Positions 27,330 to 34,897 of a stretch of 64,000 bases of DNA are shown here, piece by piece. A program made the translations under genes and the position numbers. Below the pieces are notes generated by a model. It worked only from the letters and a program-made list of their open reading frames with translations. It was not told the DNA's origin and ran no database searches. This DNA is from Streptomyces sp. YPW6 (lineage in GTDB: Bacteria > Actinomycetota > Actinomycetes > Streptomycetales > Streptomycetaceae), in the NCBI RefSeq assembly GCF_018866325.1, contig NZ_CP076457.1, positions 6,607,001-6,671,000 of the forward strand. Reading direction: 5' to 3'. How positions within the stretch are numbered: position 1 is the stretch's first letter; every line of letters starts with the position of its first letter.

Positions 27330-27626
27330 ATGATGCAGTGTCCGAAATGTCACGCCCAGATGAACACGTACAACCGCAACGGTGTTCAGATCGAGCAGTG
27401 CAACGGTTGCCGGGGGATATTCCTCGACTACGGCGAGCTGGAGTCGCTGACCCGCCTGGAGTCCCAGTGGGTCCAGCAGGCTCCGCCCGCTCCTCCCGCC
27501 CCGCAGCAGGCCTACCCGGCCGCTCCTCCCGCCGCCCACGCCCCGGCCTGGGGTGCGCCGCAGTACGGCGGTCACTACGGCCACCGCCGCCAGAAGGGCT
27601 TCGGCCGGATGCTGTTCTCCTCCTGA
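27330..27626 (+). CDS. TFIIB-type zinc-ribbon protein
   Basis: A 98-residue protein. Residues 1-50 form a zinc ribbon, CPKCHAQ then CNGCRGIFLDYGELE, the signature of the zf-TFIIB domain found in small bacterial proteins. The rest is a Pro/Ala/Gln-rich tail ending in basic HRRQKGFGRMLFSS. Function unknown; such proteins may bind nucleic acid or partner proteins. The start is ATG 27330 (or 27333), 65 bp after the phosphotransferase stop. A terminator follows 59 bp downstream. Confidence 0.85.
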   Translation: MMQCPKCHAQMNTYNRNGVQIEQCNGCRGIFLDYGELESLTRLESQWVQQAPPAPPAPQQAYPAAPPAAHAPAWGAPQYGGHYGHRRQKGFGRMLFSS

Positions 27627-27685
27627 ACCGCCATCGGTGGGGCCCGGACTCCGGGCCCCACCGGGCGAGGGAGGCCGTACGACGA

Positions 27686-27721
27686 AAGAGCCCCCGGCCG
27701 TGGATACGACCGGGGGCTCTT
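27686..27721 (+). terminator. Terminator after the zinc-ribbon gene
   Basis: AAGAGCCCCCGG (27686-27697) pairs with CCGGGGGCTCTT (27710-27721) around a 12-nt loop. It lies between the zinc-ribbon gene and the oppositely oriented tRNA cluster, and its ends carry A/T runs suited to both directions. Confidence 0.8.
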
Positions 27722-27723
27722 GC

Positions 27724-27798
27724 TGGTGCGCGATACTGGGATTGAACCAGTGACCTCTTCCGTGTCAGGGAAGCGCTCTCCCGCTGAGCTAATCGCGC
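27724..27798 (-). tRNA. tRNA-Val (GAC), CCA encoded
   Basis: On the minus strand the acceptor GCGCGAT pairs with ATCGCGC. The D-arm AGCTCAGCGGGAGAGC, a CTTCC/GGAAG anticodon stem with loop CTGACAC (anticodon GAC), and a T-arm with GGTTCAATCC are present. A discriminator A and encoded CCA follow. It is the distal member of a five-tRNA cluster transcribed leftward. Confidence 0.95.
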
Positions 27799-27831
27799 AG
27801 GTGAACCTGCGTTTACCTCGTGTGTACTGCG

Positions 27832-27903
27832 TGCGCGATACTGGGATTGAACCAGTGACCTCTTCCGTGTCAGGGAAGCGCTCTCCCGCTGAGCTAATCG
27901 CGC
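27832..27903 (-). tRNA. tRNA-Val (GAC), no encoded CCA
   Basis: The 72-nt body is identical to that of the copy at 27724-27798, including acceptor GCGCGAT, anticodon GAC and T-arm GGTTCAATCC. The bases after the discriminator are not CCA, so the end must be added by nucleotidyltransferase. Confidence 0.95.
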
Positions 27904-27939
27904 GGGGATCCTTGCGGACCGGTGATCCTTACGGATCAG

Positions 27940-28011
27940 TGGACGATACTGGGATTGAACCAGTGACCTCTTCCGTGTCAGGGAAGCGCTCTCCCGCTGA
28001 GCTAATCGTCC
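27940..28011 (-). tRNA. tRNA-Val (GAC), variant acceptor stem
   Basis: Same core and GAC anticodon as its two neighbours, but the acceptor is GGACGAT paired with ATCGTCC, a two-base-pair compensated change. No CCA is encoded. It lies 1 nt from the tRNA-Cys gene. Confidence 0.95.
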
Positions 28012-28012
28012 T

Positions 28013-28086
28013 TGGAGGTGGAGACGGGATTTGAACCCGTGTAGACGGCTTTGCAGGCCGTTGCCTCGCCTCTCGGCCACTCCACC
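28013..28086 (-). tRNA. tRNA-Cys (GCA), CCA encoded
   Basis: Acceptor GGTGGAG pairs with CTCCACC, the anticodon loop CTGCAAA carries GCA, and the T-arm has GGTTCAAATCC. A discriminator U and encoded CCA complete the 3' end. GCA reads both cysteine codons. Confidence 0.95.
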
Positions 28087-28124
28087 AGGGGTGGGGGCTC
28101 GGGAAGAATCCCCCACCTTCTGCG

Positions 28125-28197
28125 AGCGGACGACCAGGTTCGAACTGGCGACCTCAACCTTGGCAAGGTTGCGCTCTACCAACTGAGCTACGTCCGC
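28125..28197 (-). tRNA. tRNA-Gly (GCC)
   Basis: Acceptor GCGGACG pairs with CGTCCGC. The D-arm contains AGCTCAGTTGGTAGAGC, the anticodon loop TTGCCAA carries GCC, and the T-arm has GTTCGAACC. CCA is not encoded. It is the promoter-proximal gene of the leftward Gly-Cys-Val-Val-Val cluster. Confidence 0.95.
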
Positions 28198-28354
28198 TTG
28201 TCTTTCCCGGTCCGCTTGCGCGTCCCGGCGACGTGTTGAACTCTAGCGGATTCCTGGGCCAGTACAAAAACGCGTTTGTGCAGCGTGCTGCGGCGCCCCC
28301 GGCCCGGTCCTCGCCCCGGCGCAGGTCACCGCACGCCGTCCTAGACTCGGTCGC

Positions 28355-29410
28355 GTGTCCGACCTCGCCCCCTTGGCCCGTTTCGACGGCCTCATAGCCT
28401 CCGGTCTGCAGGATGTGACCCACGACCCCGCGGCGCTCGACTCGTCCGGGTTCTGGGCGGTATCCGCCGACTTCGAGGGCCGTATCGTCTGCGCCCGCTT
28501 CTCCGATGTCCGCAGGGAAGAGGTGCCCCCTCCCGTACCCGGTGCCTGGCGCGGTCCCGCCGCCGGGGACTGGACCTCCTCGCTGGACCGTGACGCCTAC
28601 ACGGCGGGCGTACGGCGGATCCGTGAACACATCGCGGCGGGCGAGGTCTACCAGGCCAACCTCTGCCGGGTGCTGTCCGCGCCGCTCCCCGACGGCGGGG
28701 CCGGGGCCGACGTCGACGCCCTGACCTCCCTGCTCGCCCGCGGCAACCCCGCCCCGTACGCGGGCACGATCCGGCTGCCCGGACACGGTGTGGAGATCGC
28801 CACCGCCTCTCCGGAGCTCTTTCTCCGGCGCGAGGGGGGAACCGTCGAGTCCGGGCCGATCAAGGGCACCGGCCGGACCGAGGACGATCTGCTGGAGAAG
28901 GACCACGCCGAGAACGTGATGATCGTGGACCTGGTCCGCAACGACCTGGGCCGGGTCTGCGCCACCGGCAGTGTGAGCGTGCCCGATCTCTGCGTGGTCG
29001 AGAAGCACCCGGGCCTCGTCCATCTCGTCTCCACGGTCCGCGGCCGGCCGGCCGACGGGGCGGGCTGGCCGGAGCTGTTCGCGGCGGCCTTCCCGCCCGG
29101 CTCGGTCACCGGCGCGCCGAAGTCCAGCGCGCTGCGGATCATCGCCGAGCTGGAGCGCGGTCCGCGCGGGCCGTACTGCGGGGCGATCGGCTGGGTCGAC
29201 GCCGACCGGGGCACCGCATCGCTCGCCGTGGGCATACGGACGTTCTGGATCGACCGGACGGGGCCCGCGCCGCTGCTGCGCTTCGGGACCGGAGCCGGTA
29301 TCACCTGGGGGTCCGACCCGGAGCGCGAGTGGGACGAGACCGAACTCAAGGCCTCCCGGCTGCTCGCTGTAGCGTCGGGGACGTATCCGGAGACAGGAAG
29401 GACCGCATGA
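28355..29410 (+). CDS. pabB: Aminodeoxychorismate synthase component I (PabB-like)
   Basis: A 351-residue chorismate-binding enzyme that aminates chorismate to aminodeoxychorismate for folate synthesis. Family signatures GEVYQANLCR, the Lys of PIKGTGRT, DHAENVMIVDLVRNDLGRV and GSVTGAPKSSALRII are intact, and no glutaminase domain is fused. A -10 TAGACT (28342-28347) lies 7 nt before the GTG at 28355 and there is no ribosome binding site, so the mRNA is probably leaderless. It overlaps pabC by 4 bp, which supports the PabB reading over anthranilate synthase. Confidence 0.85.
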   Translation: MSDLAPLARFDGLIASGLQDVTHDPAALDSSGFWAVSADFEGRIVCARFSDVRREEVPPPVPGAWRGPAAGDWTSSLDRDAYTAGVRRIREHIAAGEVYQANLCRVLSAPLPDGGAGADVDALTSLLARGNPAPYAGTIRLPGHGVEIATASPELFLRREGGTVESGPIKGTGRTEDDLLEKDHAENVMIVDLVRNDLGRVCATGSVSVPDLCVVEKHPGLVHLVSTVRGRPADGAGWPELFAAAFPPGSVTGAPKSSALRIIAELERGPRGPYCGAIGWVDADRGTASLAVGIRTFWIDRTGPAPLLRFGTGAGITWGSDPEREWDETELKASRLLAVASGTYPETGRTA

Positions 29411-30231
29411 TGAGGATCTGGGTCAACGGCGCACTGCGGGACGCCGGCGACGCCCGGCTCTCGGTGCTCGACCACGGACTGACCGTGGGCGACGGCATCT
29501 TCGAGACGGTGCGTACGAGCGAGGGGCGCCCCTTCGCGCTGACCCGGCACCTCGACCGCCTCACGCGGTCCGCACAGGGCCTCGGCCTGCCCGACCCGGA
29601 CCACGACGAGGTCCGGCACGCCGTCGGGGCGGTCATCGACGCCAACCCCGTCGCCCTGGGACGCCTGCGGATCACCTACACGGGCGGGCTGTCCCCGCTC
29701 GGCTCGGACCGGGGCGAGAACGGGACGAGCCTCGTCGTCGCCCTCGACGGGGTGAGCCGCCGCCCGGACAGCACAGCGGTGATCACCGTGCCCTGGACCC
29801 GCAACGAACGCGGCGCGCTCGCCGGGCTGAAGACCACCTCGTACGCGGAGAACGTCGTCGCCCTGGCGCGGGCGCGGGCGGCGGGCGCGTCCGAGGCACT
29901 GTTCGCCAACACCGCGGACCGGCTCTGCGAGGGCACCGGCTCCAACGTGTTCGTCGTCCTGGGCGGCCGCATCCACACCCCGCCGGTCGCCTCCGGGTGC
30001 CTCGCCGGCATCACCCGCGCCCTGACCGTGGAGTGGACCGGGGCCGAGGAGACCGACCTGCCGATGGACGTCCTCGCCGAGGCCGACGAGGTGTTCCTGA
30101 CCTCGACCCTCCGCGACGTCCAGGCGGTGCACCGGGTCGACGGCCGTGAGCCGACGCCCGGGATCGGCCCGGTGACGGCGAAGGCCATGCGGATCTTCGC
30201 CGAGCGGTCGGGCGACGACCTCGACCCGTAA
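29407..30231 (+). CDS. pabC: Aminodeoxychorismate lyase (PLP class IV)
   Basis: A 274-residue PLP enzyme that splits aminodeoxychorismate into p-aminobenzoate and pyruvate. SVLDHGLTVGDGIFETVRT at the N-terminus, the probable PLP Lys in LKTTSYAENV (about residue 142), and TGSNVFVV are typical of fold-type IV lyases and aminotransferases. ATG 29407 overlaps the pabB stop (ATGA), giving coupling. Branched-chain aminotransferase is the close alternative, but length and context favour PabC. Confidence 0.88.
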   Translation: MMRIWVNGALRDAGDARLSVLDHGLTVGDGIFETVRTSEGRPFALTRHLDRLTRSAQGLGLPDPDHDEVRHAVGAVIDANPVALGRLRITYTGGLSPLGSDRGENGTSLVVALDGVSRRPDSTAVITVPWTRNERGALAGLKTTSYAENVVALARARAAGASEALFANTADRLCEGTGSNVFVVLGGRIHTPPVASGCLAGITRALTVEWTGAEETDLPMDVLAEADEVFLTSTLRDVQAVHRVDGREPTPGIGPVTAKAMRIFAERSGDDLDP

Positions 30232-30271
30232 AGCGCGTGACGGGGTGTCGTCCGGGGGATACACACCTCTG

Positions 30272-31111
30272 ATGACGACGACACTCCGGCCGTCCGGGCC
30301 GCTTCAGCAGGGCGCCGACGGCGCGCGGGCCCGCCACTACGACGTGTGCGACAACGGGCGGCCCGTCGGCTCCGTCGCGATCAGCACCGACGACGCGTTC
30401 GGCCCGACCGCCGGAGTGCTGCGCTCCCTCAGCGTGGAGGAGTCCCGGCGCAGGCGCGGCCGGGGCGTCATCGCGGCGCTCGCCGCCGAGGAGGTGCTGC
30501 GGGGGTGGGGCTGTACCCGGGTACGGGTGGAGGTCCCCGCCGACAACGACCCGGCCCGACGCCTCGCGGCCGCCCTCGGCTACACCGAACGCAGCCGCAA
30601 CATGGCCAAGGACCTCGGTCCCGACGCCGTCCCGCTGCCCGCGGGCCTCACCGCGCGTGACATGAGCGAGGAGGAGTTCGCCGACTGGCGGCAGGGCGCG
30701 GTGGGGGCGTACGCCCAGGGCTGGATCGACCGCGGCGTCGAGCCCGGGCAGGCCCGGCTCAAGTCCGAGGCCGACCACGCCGCCCACCTGCCGGACGGAC
30801 TGGCGACCGAGGGAACGCGCTTCCAGGTCCTGGTGCGGGCCGGAGAGGTCGTCGGCCATGTGTGGGTGGCCCTGCGGGAGCTGGAGCCGGGCGGTGGCAC
30901 GGGCGGATACGTCTTCGACGTCGAGGTGCGCGAGGAGCACCGGGGGCGGGGCCACGGCCGGGCCCTGATGCTCCTCGCCGAGGACATCACCCGTGCCTGG
31001 CGCGCGGACCGGCTCGGCCTGCACGTCTTCGCCTCCAACACCCCGGCCCTGCGGCTGTACGAGTCCCTGGGCTACGTGCCGACGCGGTACAACCTGGCGA
31101 AGGCGCTGTAG
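30272..31111 (+). CDS. Tandem-domain GNAT acetyltransferase
   Basis: A 279-residue protein with two GNAT folds. In the N-terminal copy LSVEESRRRRGRGVIAAL is acetyl-CoA motif A. In the C-terminal copy the same motif is VEVREEHRGRGHGRALM, followed by ASNTPALRLYESLGY. Duplicated GNAT proteins often acetylate antibiotics, protein termini or mycothiol-like substrates, but no specific role is evident. The ATG at 30272 is chosen because GGGGG lies upstream. A GTG at 30245 is possible. Confidence 0.82.
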   Translation: MTTTLRPSGPLQQGADGARARHYDVCDNGRPVGSVAISTDDAFGPTAGVLRSLSVEESRRRRGRGVIAALAAEEVLRGWGCTRVRVEVPADNDPARRLAAALGYTERSRNMAKDLGPDAVPLPAGLTARDMSEEEFADWRQGAVGAYAQGWIDRGVEPGQARLKSEADHAAHLPDGLATEGTRFQVLVRAGEVVGHVWVALRELEPGGGTGGYVFDVEVREEHRGRGHGRALMLLAEDITRAWRADRLGLHVFASNTPALRLYESLGYVPTRYNLAKAL

Positions 31112-31156
31112 CGGCCGCTCCCGAGCCGGGGAGCCGGAGCCGGAGCCCGAAAGACT

Positions 31157-31184
31157 GAGCCGGGAGCCGGGAGCCGGGAGCCGG
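31157..31184. repeat. GAGCCGG heptanucleotide microsatellite
   Basis: Four exact head-to-tail copies of GAGCCGG (31157-31184) follow looser GAGCCGG/GAGCCG units at 31125-31148. They sit between the GNAT stop and the convergent DsbA-like gene. Confidence 0.8.
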
Positions 31185-31239
31185 GAGGGGCCGGGAAGCC
31201 GGGCCGGAGCGGGCCGCACGCCCTGCCCCGGCGGTCCGG

Positions 31240-31758
31240 CTAACGCTCCCGGGCGGCCAGGATCCGGTCGGCGATCTCCTCGATCCGCTCGCGCAGCCCC
31301 TCCTGGCTCTTGCCGCCGTCCAGTCGCTCGTCGCCGATCACATAGGTGGGCGTGCCGGTGACGCCGATCGCCTTGCCCTCCGCGTGGTCGGCGTCGACGA
31401 TCAGCAGATGCCGGCCGTCGATCAGCGCCGTGTCGAACTCCTCCGCGTCCAGGCCCAGTTCGCGGGCCACGTCGAGGAGCACCGGATCGCCCGTGCGGCC
31501 GAGGTCGTCGGTCCGGGACAGCAGGGCCTCGATGTACGGCCAGCCCTGGCCCTGCTCCACGGCTTCCTCGGCGGCCTGGGCGGCGGCGAACGCGTGCTTG
31601 TGCTTCTCCAGCGGGAAGTGCCGCAGCCGGATCTCGACGCGGTCCCCGTACCGGGCGCGCAGGGCGCGTACATCGTCGAGGGCGCGGTGGCAGTCGGGGC
31701 ATTCGAGATCGCACCAGAGGTCGAGGACGACCGGCGCCGCAGGAGTGGAATCGCTCAT
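31240..31758 (-). CDS. DsbA/FrnE-like thiol oxidoreductase
   Basis: A 172-residue thioredoxin-fold protein. The active site C20-P-D-C23 is preceded by an extra Cys (C16), and the cis-Pro loop is visible as VTGTPTYVIG. There is no signal peptide, so it acts in the cytoplasm, like FrnE and 2-hydroxychromene-2-carboxylate isomerase relatives. Likely substrates are protein or small-molecule disulfides. The start is ATG 31758. Confidence 0.88.
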   Translation of the reverse strand: MSDSTPAAPVVLDLWCDLECPDCHRALDDVRALRARYGDRVEIRLRHFPLEKHKHAFAAAQAAEEAVEQGQGWPYIEALLSRTDDLGRTGDPVLLDVARELGLDAEEFDTALIDGRHLLIVDADHAEGKAIGVTGTPTYVIGDERLDGGKSQEGLRERIEEIADRILAARER

Positions 31759-31926
31759 GGGTCCAGTCTTCCAGGCCGGACGAACGCGGCCCAATCCGCT
31801 CCGGGCCCCACCCCCTGGGGAGGAGTCCGGCCCTGAAAAGTCCCTGATGTGGACCGCCGCCGTGGCCCCGACGGTGCCCGCCGGTGCAGGATGGAAGGGA
31901 CGTACCCCCTGCGCCTGGAGGCCGTG

Positions 31927-32391
31927 ATGCTTGCCGAGACCATCTGTTCCGCGGTGTCGGCGGCAGGGCTGGGCATCGCCGCGGTGACCGCCTACCGCAA
32001 GCGGTTCCTCGCGGCCACGAGAATCGCCGCCTACTCTCTCGTCCCGGTCGGGCTCGTGCTGACCGGGGTCGTCGAGTGGGTCGCCGGGATCGCCTTCAAG
32101 CCCAGTGTCTGGCTCGGCTTCGGGGTGCTCGGGCTCTCCTGGCTGCTGTTCATGACCACCCGCGCCATCGAGCGCCGCAGCGGCACCACCCGTGCGGAAC
32201 GCAAGGCCGCGCGCGCGGCCGGGCGGAACGAGGCGGTCGCCCCGGGTGCCTCCGCCCCCTCGCTCGGCGCGGGGAGCGGAGCCGGGGCCGCGGCGCAGTC
32301 CCCGTCGAAGCCGAAGAAGAAGCAGGAGGCCGTCGCGCCCGGTGACGACTTCAGCGACATCGAGGCGATCCTCAAGAAGCACGGCATCTGA
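31927..32391 (+). CDS. Membrane protein with basic cytoplasmic tail, unknown
   Basis: A 154-residue protein with three hydrophobic segments in residues 1-80 (for example IAAYSLVPVGLVLTGVVEWV and VWLGFGVLGLSWLLFMTT). An Arg/Ala/Lys-rich region follows, then a conserved-looking acidic C-terminus DDFSDIEAILKKHGI. ATG 31927 is preceded by GGAGG. No family function is recognised. Confidence 0.8.
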   Translation: MLAETICSAVSAAGLGIAAVTAYRKRFLAATRIAAYSLVPVGLVLTGVVEWVAGIAFKPSVWLGFGVLGLSWLLFMTTRAIERRSGTTRAERKAARAAGRNEAVAPGASAPSLGAGSGAGAAAQSPSKPKKKQEAVAPGDDFSDIEAILKKHGI

Positions 32392-32558
32392 GGCTCCGGG
32401 GCCTGGCGGTTCCGGGCGCCCGGAACCGCCAGGCCCGAATGCCTGACGGCAACCCGTACGCCGGAGCGATTTTCGATGGCCACGGGACGGTGAACTCCCG
32501 GGGTAATGACGCTGGTTGAGCGTTATCCCGGCCATGCGTGCGTCATGATCACACCGAG

Positions 32559-32714
32559 ATGGTGGATACTTCCCGGGGCGAAGCCCCCGCACGCCCCGCC
32601 GAAGAGCCCCGCGGCTGCCTCTTCGCGCTCTCCCAGCCGCCTCTGATGATCTTCCTGACGGTCATCGGGGTGCTGCTGCTGATGGCCGCCCTGCACGATC
32701 TCTTCATGCTGTGA
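32559..32714 (+). CDS. Small single-helix membrane protein (51 aa)
   Basis: An ATG at 32559 opens a 52-codon frame with GC3-rich codons. The N-terminal half is polar, with Pro/Glu/Arg, then GCLFALSQPP. The C-terminal half is one helix, LMIFLTVIGVLLLMAALHDL. The ribosome binding site is weak, and GTG 32562 is an alternative start. Function unknown. Confidence 0.6.
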   Translation: MVDTSRGEAPARPAEEPRGCLFALSQPPLMIFLTVIGVLLLMAALHDLFML

Positions 32715-32753
32715 CGCGCCGCGCCGCCGCGCGGGGCTGCGCCGGTGACGGCG

Positions 32754-33326
32754 TCAGCCCGCGGCTTCCCTGCGCCGGGCCCGGTACGCGGCTACGTGGA
32801 GCCGGTTCCCGCACGTACGGCTGGAGCAGTAGCGGCGGGAGCGGTTGCGCGACAGGTCGACGAACGCGTGCCCGCAGTCCGGGGCCTCGCAGCGCCGCAG
32901 CCGTTCCTGCTCGCCCGCCACGATGATGAAGGCCAGCGCCATGCCGCAGTCGGCCGCGAGATGGTCGGCGATCGACGCGTCGGGCGCGAAGTAGTGCACG
33001 TGCCAGTCGTAGCCGTCGTGATCGGTGAGCTGCGGGGTGGTCCCGGCCGCCGCCACGAGCCGGTTGACCAGATCGGCCGCGGTGCGGGGGTCGGGGGCCG
33101 CGAAGACCTCGGCGAAACGGTCGCGTACGTCCCGCACGGCGGTGAGGTCCTTCCCGCCGAGCGTGCCGACCCCGCTGATGTGATGCCGCTCGGCGAAGGC
33201 GTACAGCGCGGCGACATCGGTGAGCCCGTCCCCGGTCCCGTCCGGTGGCGGCTCGCTGTCCGGCGCGGTGTTCATCAGGTCGACCACCGTGTCGAGGGCG
33301 ATACGGGTGTCGTGAGGGATCAGCAC
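32754..33326 (-). CDS. ABATE/CGNR zinc-finger protein, putative regulator
   Basis: A 190-residue protein. The N-terminal part, with IALDTVVDLMNT and later helices, fits the ABATE (putative stress-induced regulator) region. The C-terminus CEAPDCGHAFVDLSRNRSRRYCSSRTCGNRL is a canonical CGNR zinc finger with four Cys. It is predicted to bind DNA; targets are unknown. The GTG start at 33326 follows GGGAG. Confidence 0.88.
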   Translation of the reverse strand: MLIPHDTRIALDTVVDLMNTAPDSEPPPDGTGDGLTDVAALYAFAERHHISGVGTLGGKDLTAVRDVRDRFAEVFAAPDPRTAADLVNRLVAAAGTTPQLTDHDGYDWHVHYFAPDASIADHLAADCGMALAFIIVAGEQERLRRCEAPDCGHAFVDLSRNRSRRYCSSRTCGNRLHVAAYRARRREAAG

Positions 33327-33474
33327 GTTTCGCTCCCTGGCCTTCGGCGGGCGGGCGCCTGCCGATGGCGGCTGACTCTACTGGCTCGGCCCGCCGGCCC
33401 CCGGGGCGGTGCGCGTCCGGCCAGGAGCGGAACGACACCTTCCTCCTGTGGCCGGGACCGGGAGGGGGAAAGCG

Positions 33475-33520
33475 CACCGGCGCCGTCGCCGCGGTGGATT
33501 CCGCGACGACGGCGCCGGTG
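33475..33520 (-). terminator. Terminator downstream of ssgB
   Basis: CACCGGCGCCGTCG (33475-33488) pairs with CGACGGCGCCGGTG (33507-33520), with an inner CGCGG/CCGCG stem (33490-33494 and 33501-33505). It lies 72 bp beyond the ssgB stop in the leftward direction, and the minus strand continues with a short T-run. Confidence 0.75.
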
Positions 33521-33592
33521 TCTGCCCTATGCGGTTGTCGCCACGACGCCGTCGCCCCGAGTCGGACGGCGTCGAGCGGCTCTCTGCCTGGC

Positions 33593-34006
33593 TCAGCTCT
33601 CGGCCAGGATGTGGGAGAGCTCCGTGTCGAGATCGAAGTGACGATGCTCGGTGCCGGGTGGAACCGCGGCGTCGGTCCTCTTCAGGAACGACTCCAGGGC
33701 CCGCGCCGGGGCTTCGAGCAGGGCTTCTCCCTCTGGGGAGCTCAGGGCGATGCAGACGACGCCTTGACCGTGACTACGAGATGGCCAGACGCGGACGTCA
33801 CCGGTGCCGGTGGGCCGGTGCAGCCCCTCGGCGAGGAGGTCGCGGGCGAATACCCATTCGACCGTCTCCTCCGCTCCGGTGTGGAAGGTGGCGTGCACGG
33901 CATAGGGATCGGCCGTGTCATACCGCAGGCCCGCGGGTACAGGCAGTGAGGACTCGCTCGACACAACGAGGCGCAGGTGCAGCTCGCAGCTGACCGTGGT
34001 GTTCAT
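33593..34006 (-). CDS. ssgB: Sporulation-specific cell division protein SsgB
   Basis: This 137-residue SsgA-like protein recruits FtsZ to future septum sites during aerial-hyphae sporulation. The sequence MNTTVSCELHLRLVVSSESS, DTADPYAVHATFHTG and EWVFARDLLAEGL is nearly identical to S. coelicolor SsgB as I remember it, and the length matches exactly. ATG 34006 is therefore the start. It is divergent from a small membrane-protein gene, a conserved pairing in streptomycetes. Sigma-H control of ssgB is known in S. coelicolor. A GCCACC-TAC-GGTGGC inverted repeat (34068-34082) lies in its upstream region. Confidence 0.95.
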   Translation of the reverse strand: MNTTVSCELHLRLVVSSESSLPVPAGLRYDTADPYAVHATFHTGAEETVEWVFARDLLAEGLHRPTGTGDVRVWPSRSHGQGVVCIALSSPEGEALLEAPARALESFLKRTDAAVPPGTEHRHFDLDTELSHILAES

Positions 34007-34173
34007 AAGCGCCAGGGCCTTTCGCTCAGTGTGCGCTCGGGGATTCGCACGTCGGCGAAATCGACATGCCACCTACGGTGGCGTTGTAAACCCCTCTGAC
34101 CCATTTGTGATGCTTCGGGTCCCTCGCACAGCGGCGTGTAACTTTGCGTTACTCGGCCATTCCAGTGACAAAA

Positions 34174-34200
34174 GTGTGACCGGTGCGGGTCGGGTAAGTT
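34174..34200 (+). promoter_or_regulatory. Promoter with sigma-B/H-like elements, leaderless
   Basis: GTGT (34174-34177), 14 bp, then GGGTA (34192-34196) fits the GNNT-N14-16-GGGTA pattern of Streptomyces SigB/SigH-type promoters. TAAGTT (34195-34200) could also be read as a -10 of the main sigma factor. Either places the start of transcription at or next to the ATG at 34207. Confidence 0.4.
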
Positions 34201-34206
34201 GGGCTC

Positions 34207-34662
34207 ATGAACGCGGAGAGTGACGAGCGGAACAGGGTCGCCGAGCAGGCGCCCCCGGCGTCCGCCACGGGGGATTCGGACCGGGAGGAACGCGAGCTCG
34301 GCTCGCGGGCTCCGGGCTTCATCAAGGCGTCCCGGGCGCTGCATCTGAGCTGGCAGGTCGGCGTCTTCATCGTCGGCCTGGGCGTCGTGGTCGCGGGCGT
34401 GCTCATGCTGGTGCTCCCCGGCCCCGGCTGGCTGGTGATCTTCGCCGGCATGGCGATCTGGGCGACCGAGTTCGTCTGGGCCCAGCTGGTGCTGCGCTGG
34501 ACCAAGCGCAAGGTCACCGAGGCCGCGCAGCGGGCTCTGGACCCCAAGGTCCGGCGGCGCAACATCATCCTCACCACGGCGGGGTTCGTGATCGTGGCGG
34601 TCCTGGTCGGCGTCTACGTCTGGAAGTTCGGCATCACCATGCCGTGGAAGATCGGCGAGTAG
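34207..34662 (+). CDS. TIGR02611-like small membrane protein
   Basis: A 151-residue protein with a charged N-terminus (about 45 residues) and three hydrophobic helices. The first pair contains the family hallmark LPGPGWLVIFAG, and the third is LTTAGFVIVAVLVGVYVW (about 123-140). It resembles the PGPGW/TIGR02611 family, whose role is unknown. Its pairing with ssgB suggests, without proving, a developmental link. The ATG directly follows promoter elements without a ribosome binding site. Confidence 0.82.
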   Translation: MNAESDERNRVAEQAPPASATGDSDREERELGSRAPGFIKASRALHLSWQVGVFIVGLGVVVAGVLMLVLPGPGWLVIFAGMAIWATEFVWAQLVLRWTKRKVTEAAQRALDPKVRRRNIILTTAGFVIVAVLVGVYVWKFGITMPWKIGE

Positions 34663-34716
34663 CCCGAGGACGGTCCGGGAGCGCCGCTGACATGGGGTAA
34701 TGTTTGCGGTGCGCCC

Positions 34717-34788
34717 GGGCGATTAGCTCAGTGGGAGAGCGCTTCGTTCACACCGAAGAGGTCACTGGTTCGAACCCAGTATCGCCCA
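34717..34788 (+). tRNA. tRNA-Val (CAC)
   Basis: Acceptor GGGCGAT pairs with ATCGCCC. The D-arm AGCTCAGTGGGAGAGC, anticodon loop TTCACAC (anticodon CAC) and T-arm GGTTCGAACCC are present. CCA is not encoded. An identical gene lies at 37917-37988. Confidence 0.95.
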
Positions 34789-34794
34789 CCCGGA

Positions 34795-34835
34795 CAGAGG
34801 GCCCGGGAGACGGAATCCGTCTCCCGGGCCCTCTG
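34795..34835. terminator. Long hairpin after tRNA-Val (CAC) copy 1
   Basis: The 20 bases 34795-34814 are perfectly complementary to 34816-34835, with core GGGCCCGGGAGACGG. It lies 7 nt after the tRNA and before the end of the convergent membrane-protein gene, so it can serve both. Confidence 0.85.
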
Positions 34836-34897
34836 CGCTGCCCGCTCCCGCCGGTCCGGGGAGCCGCTGCCCACGGCGAGCCCCGGACCGGCACCGC

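Noticed and set aside
27724..28197. Integrated element using the tRNA genes as attachment sites
   Set aside because: No integrase, excisionase or partial tRNA duplicate is present. The tRNA copies are complete.
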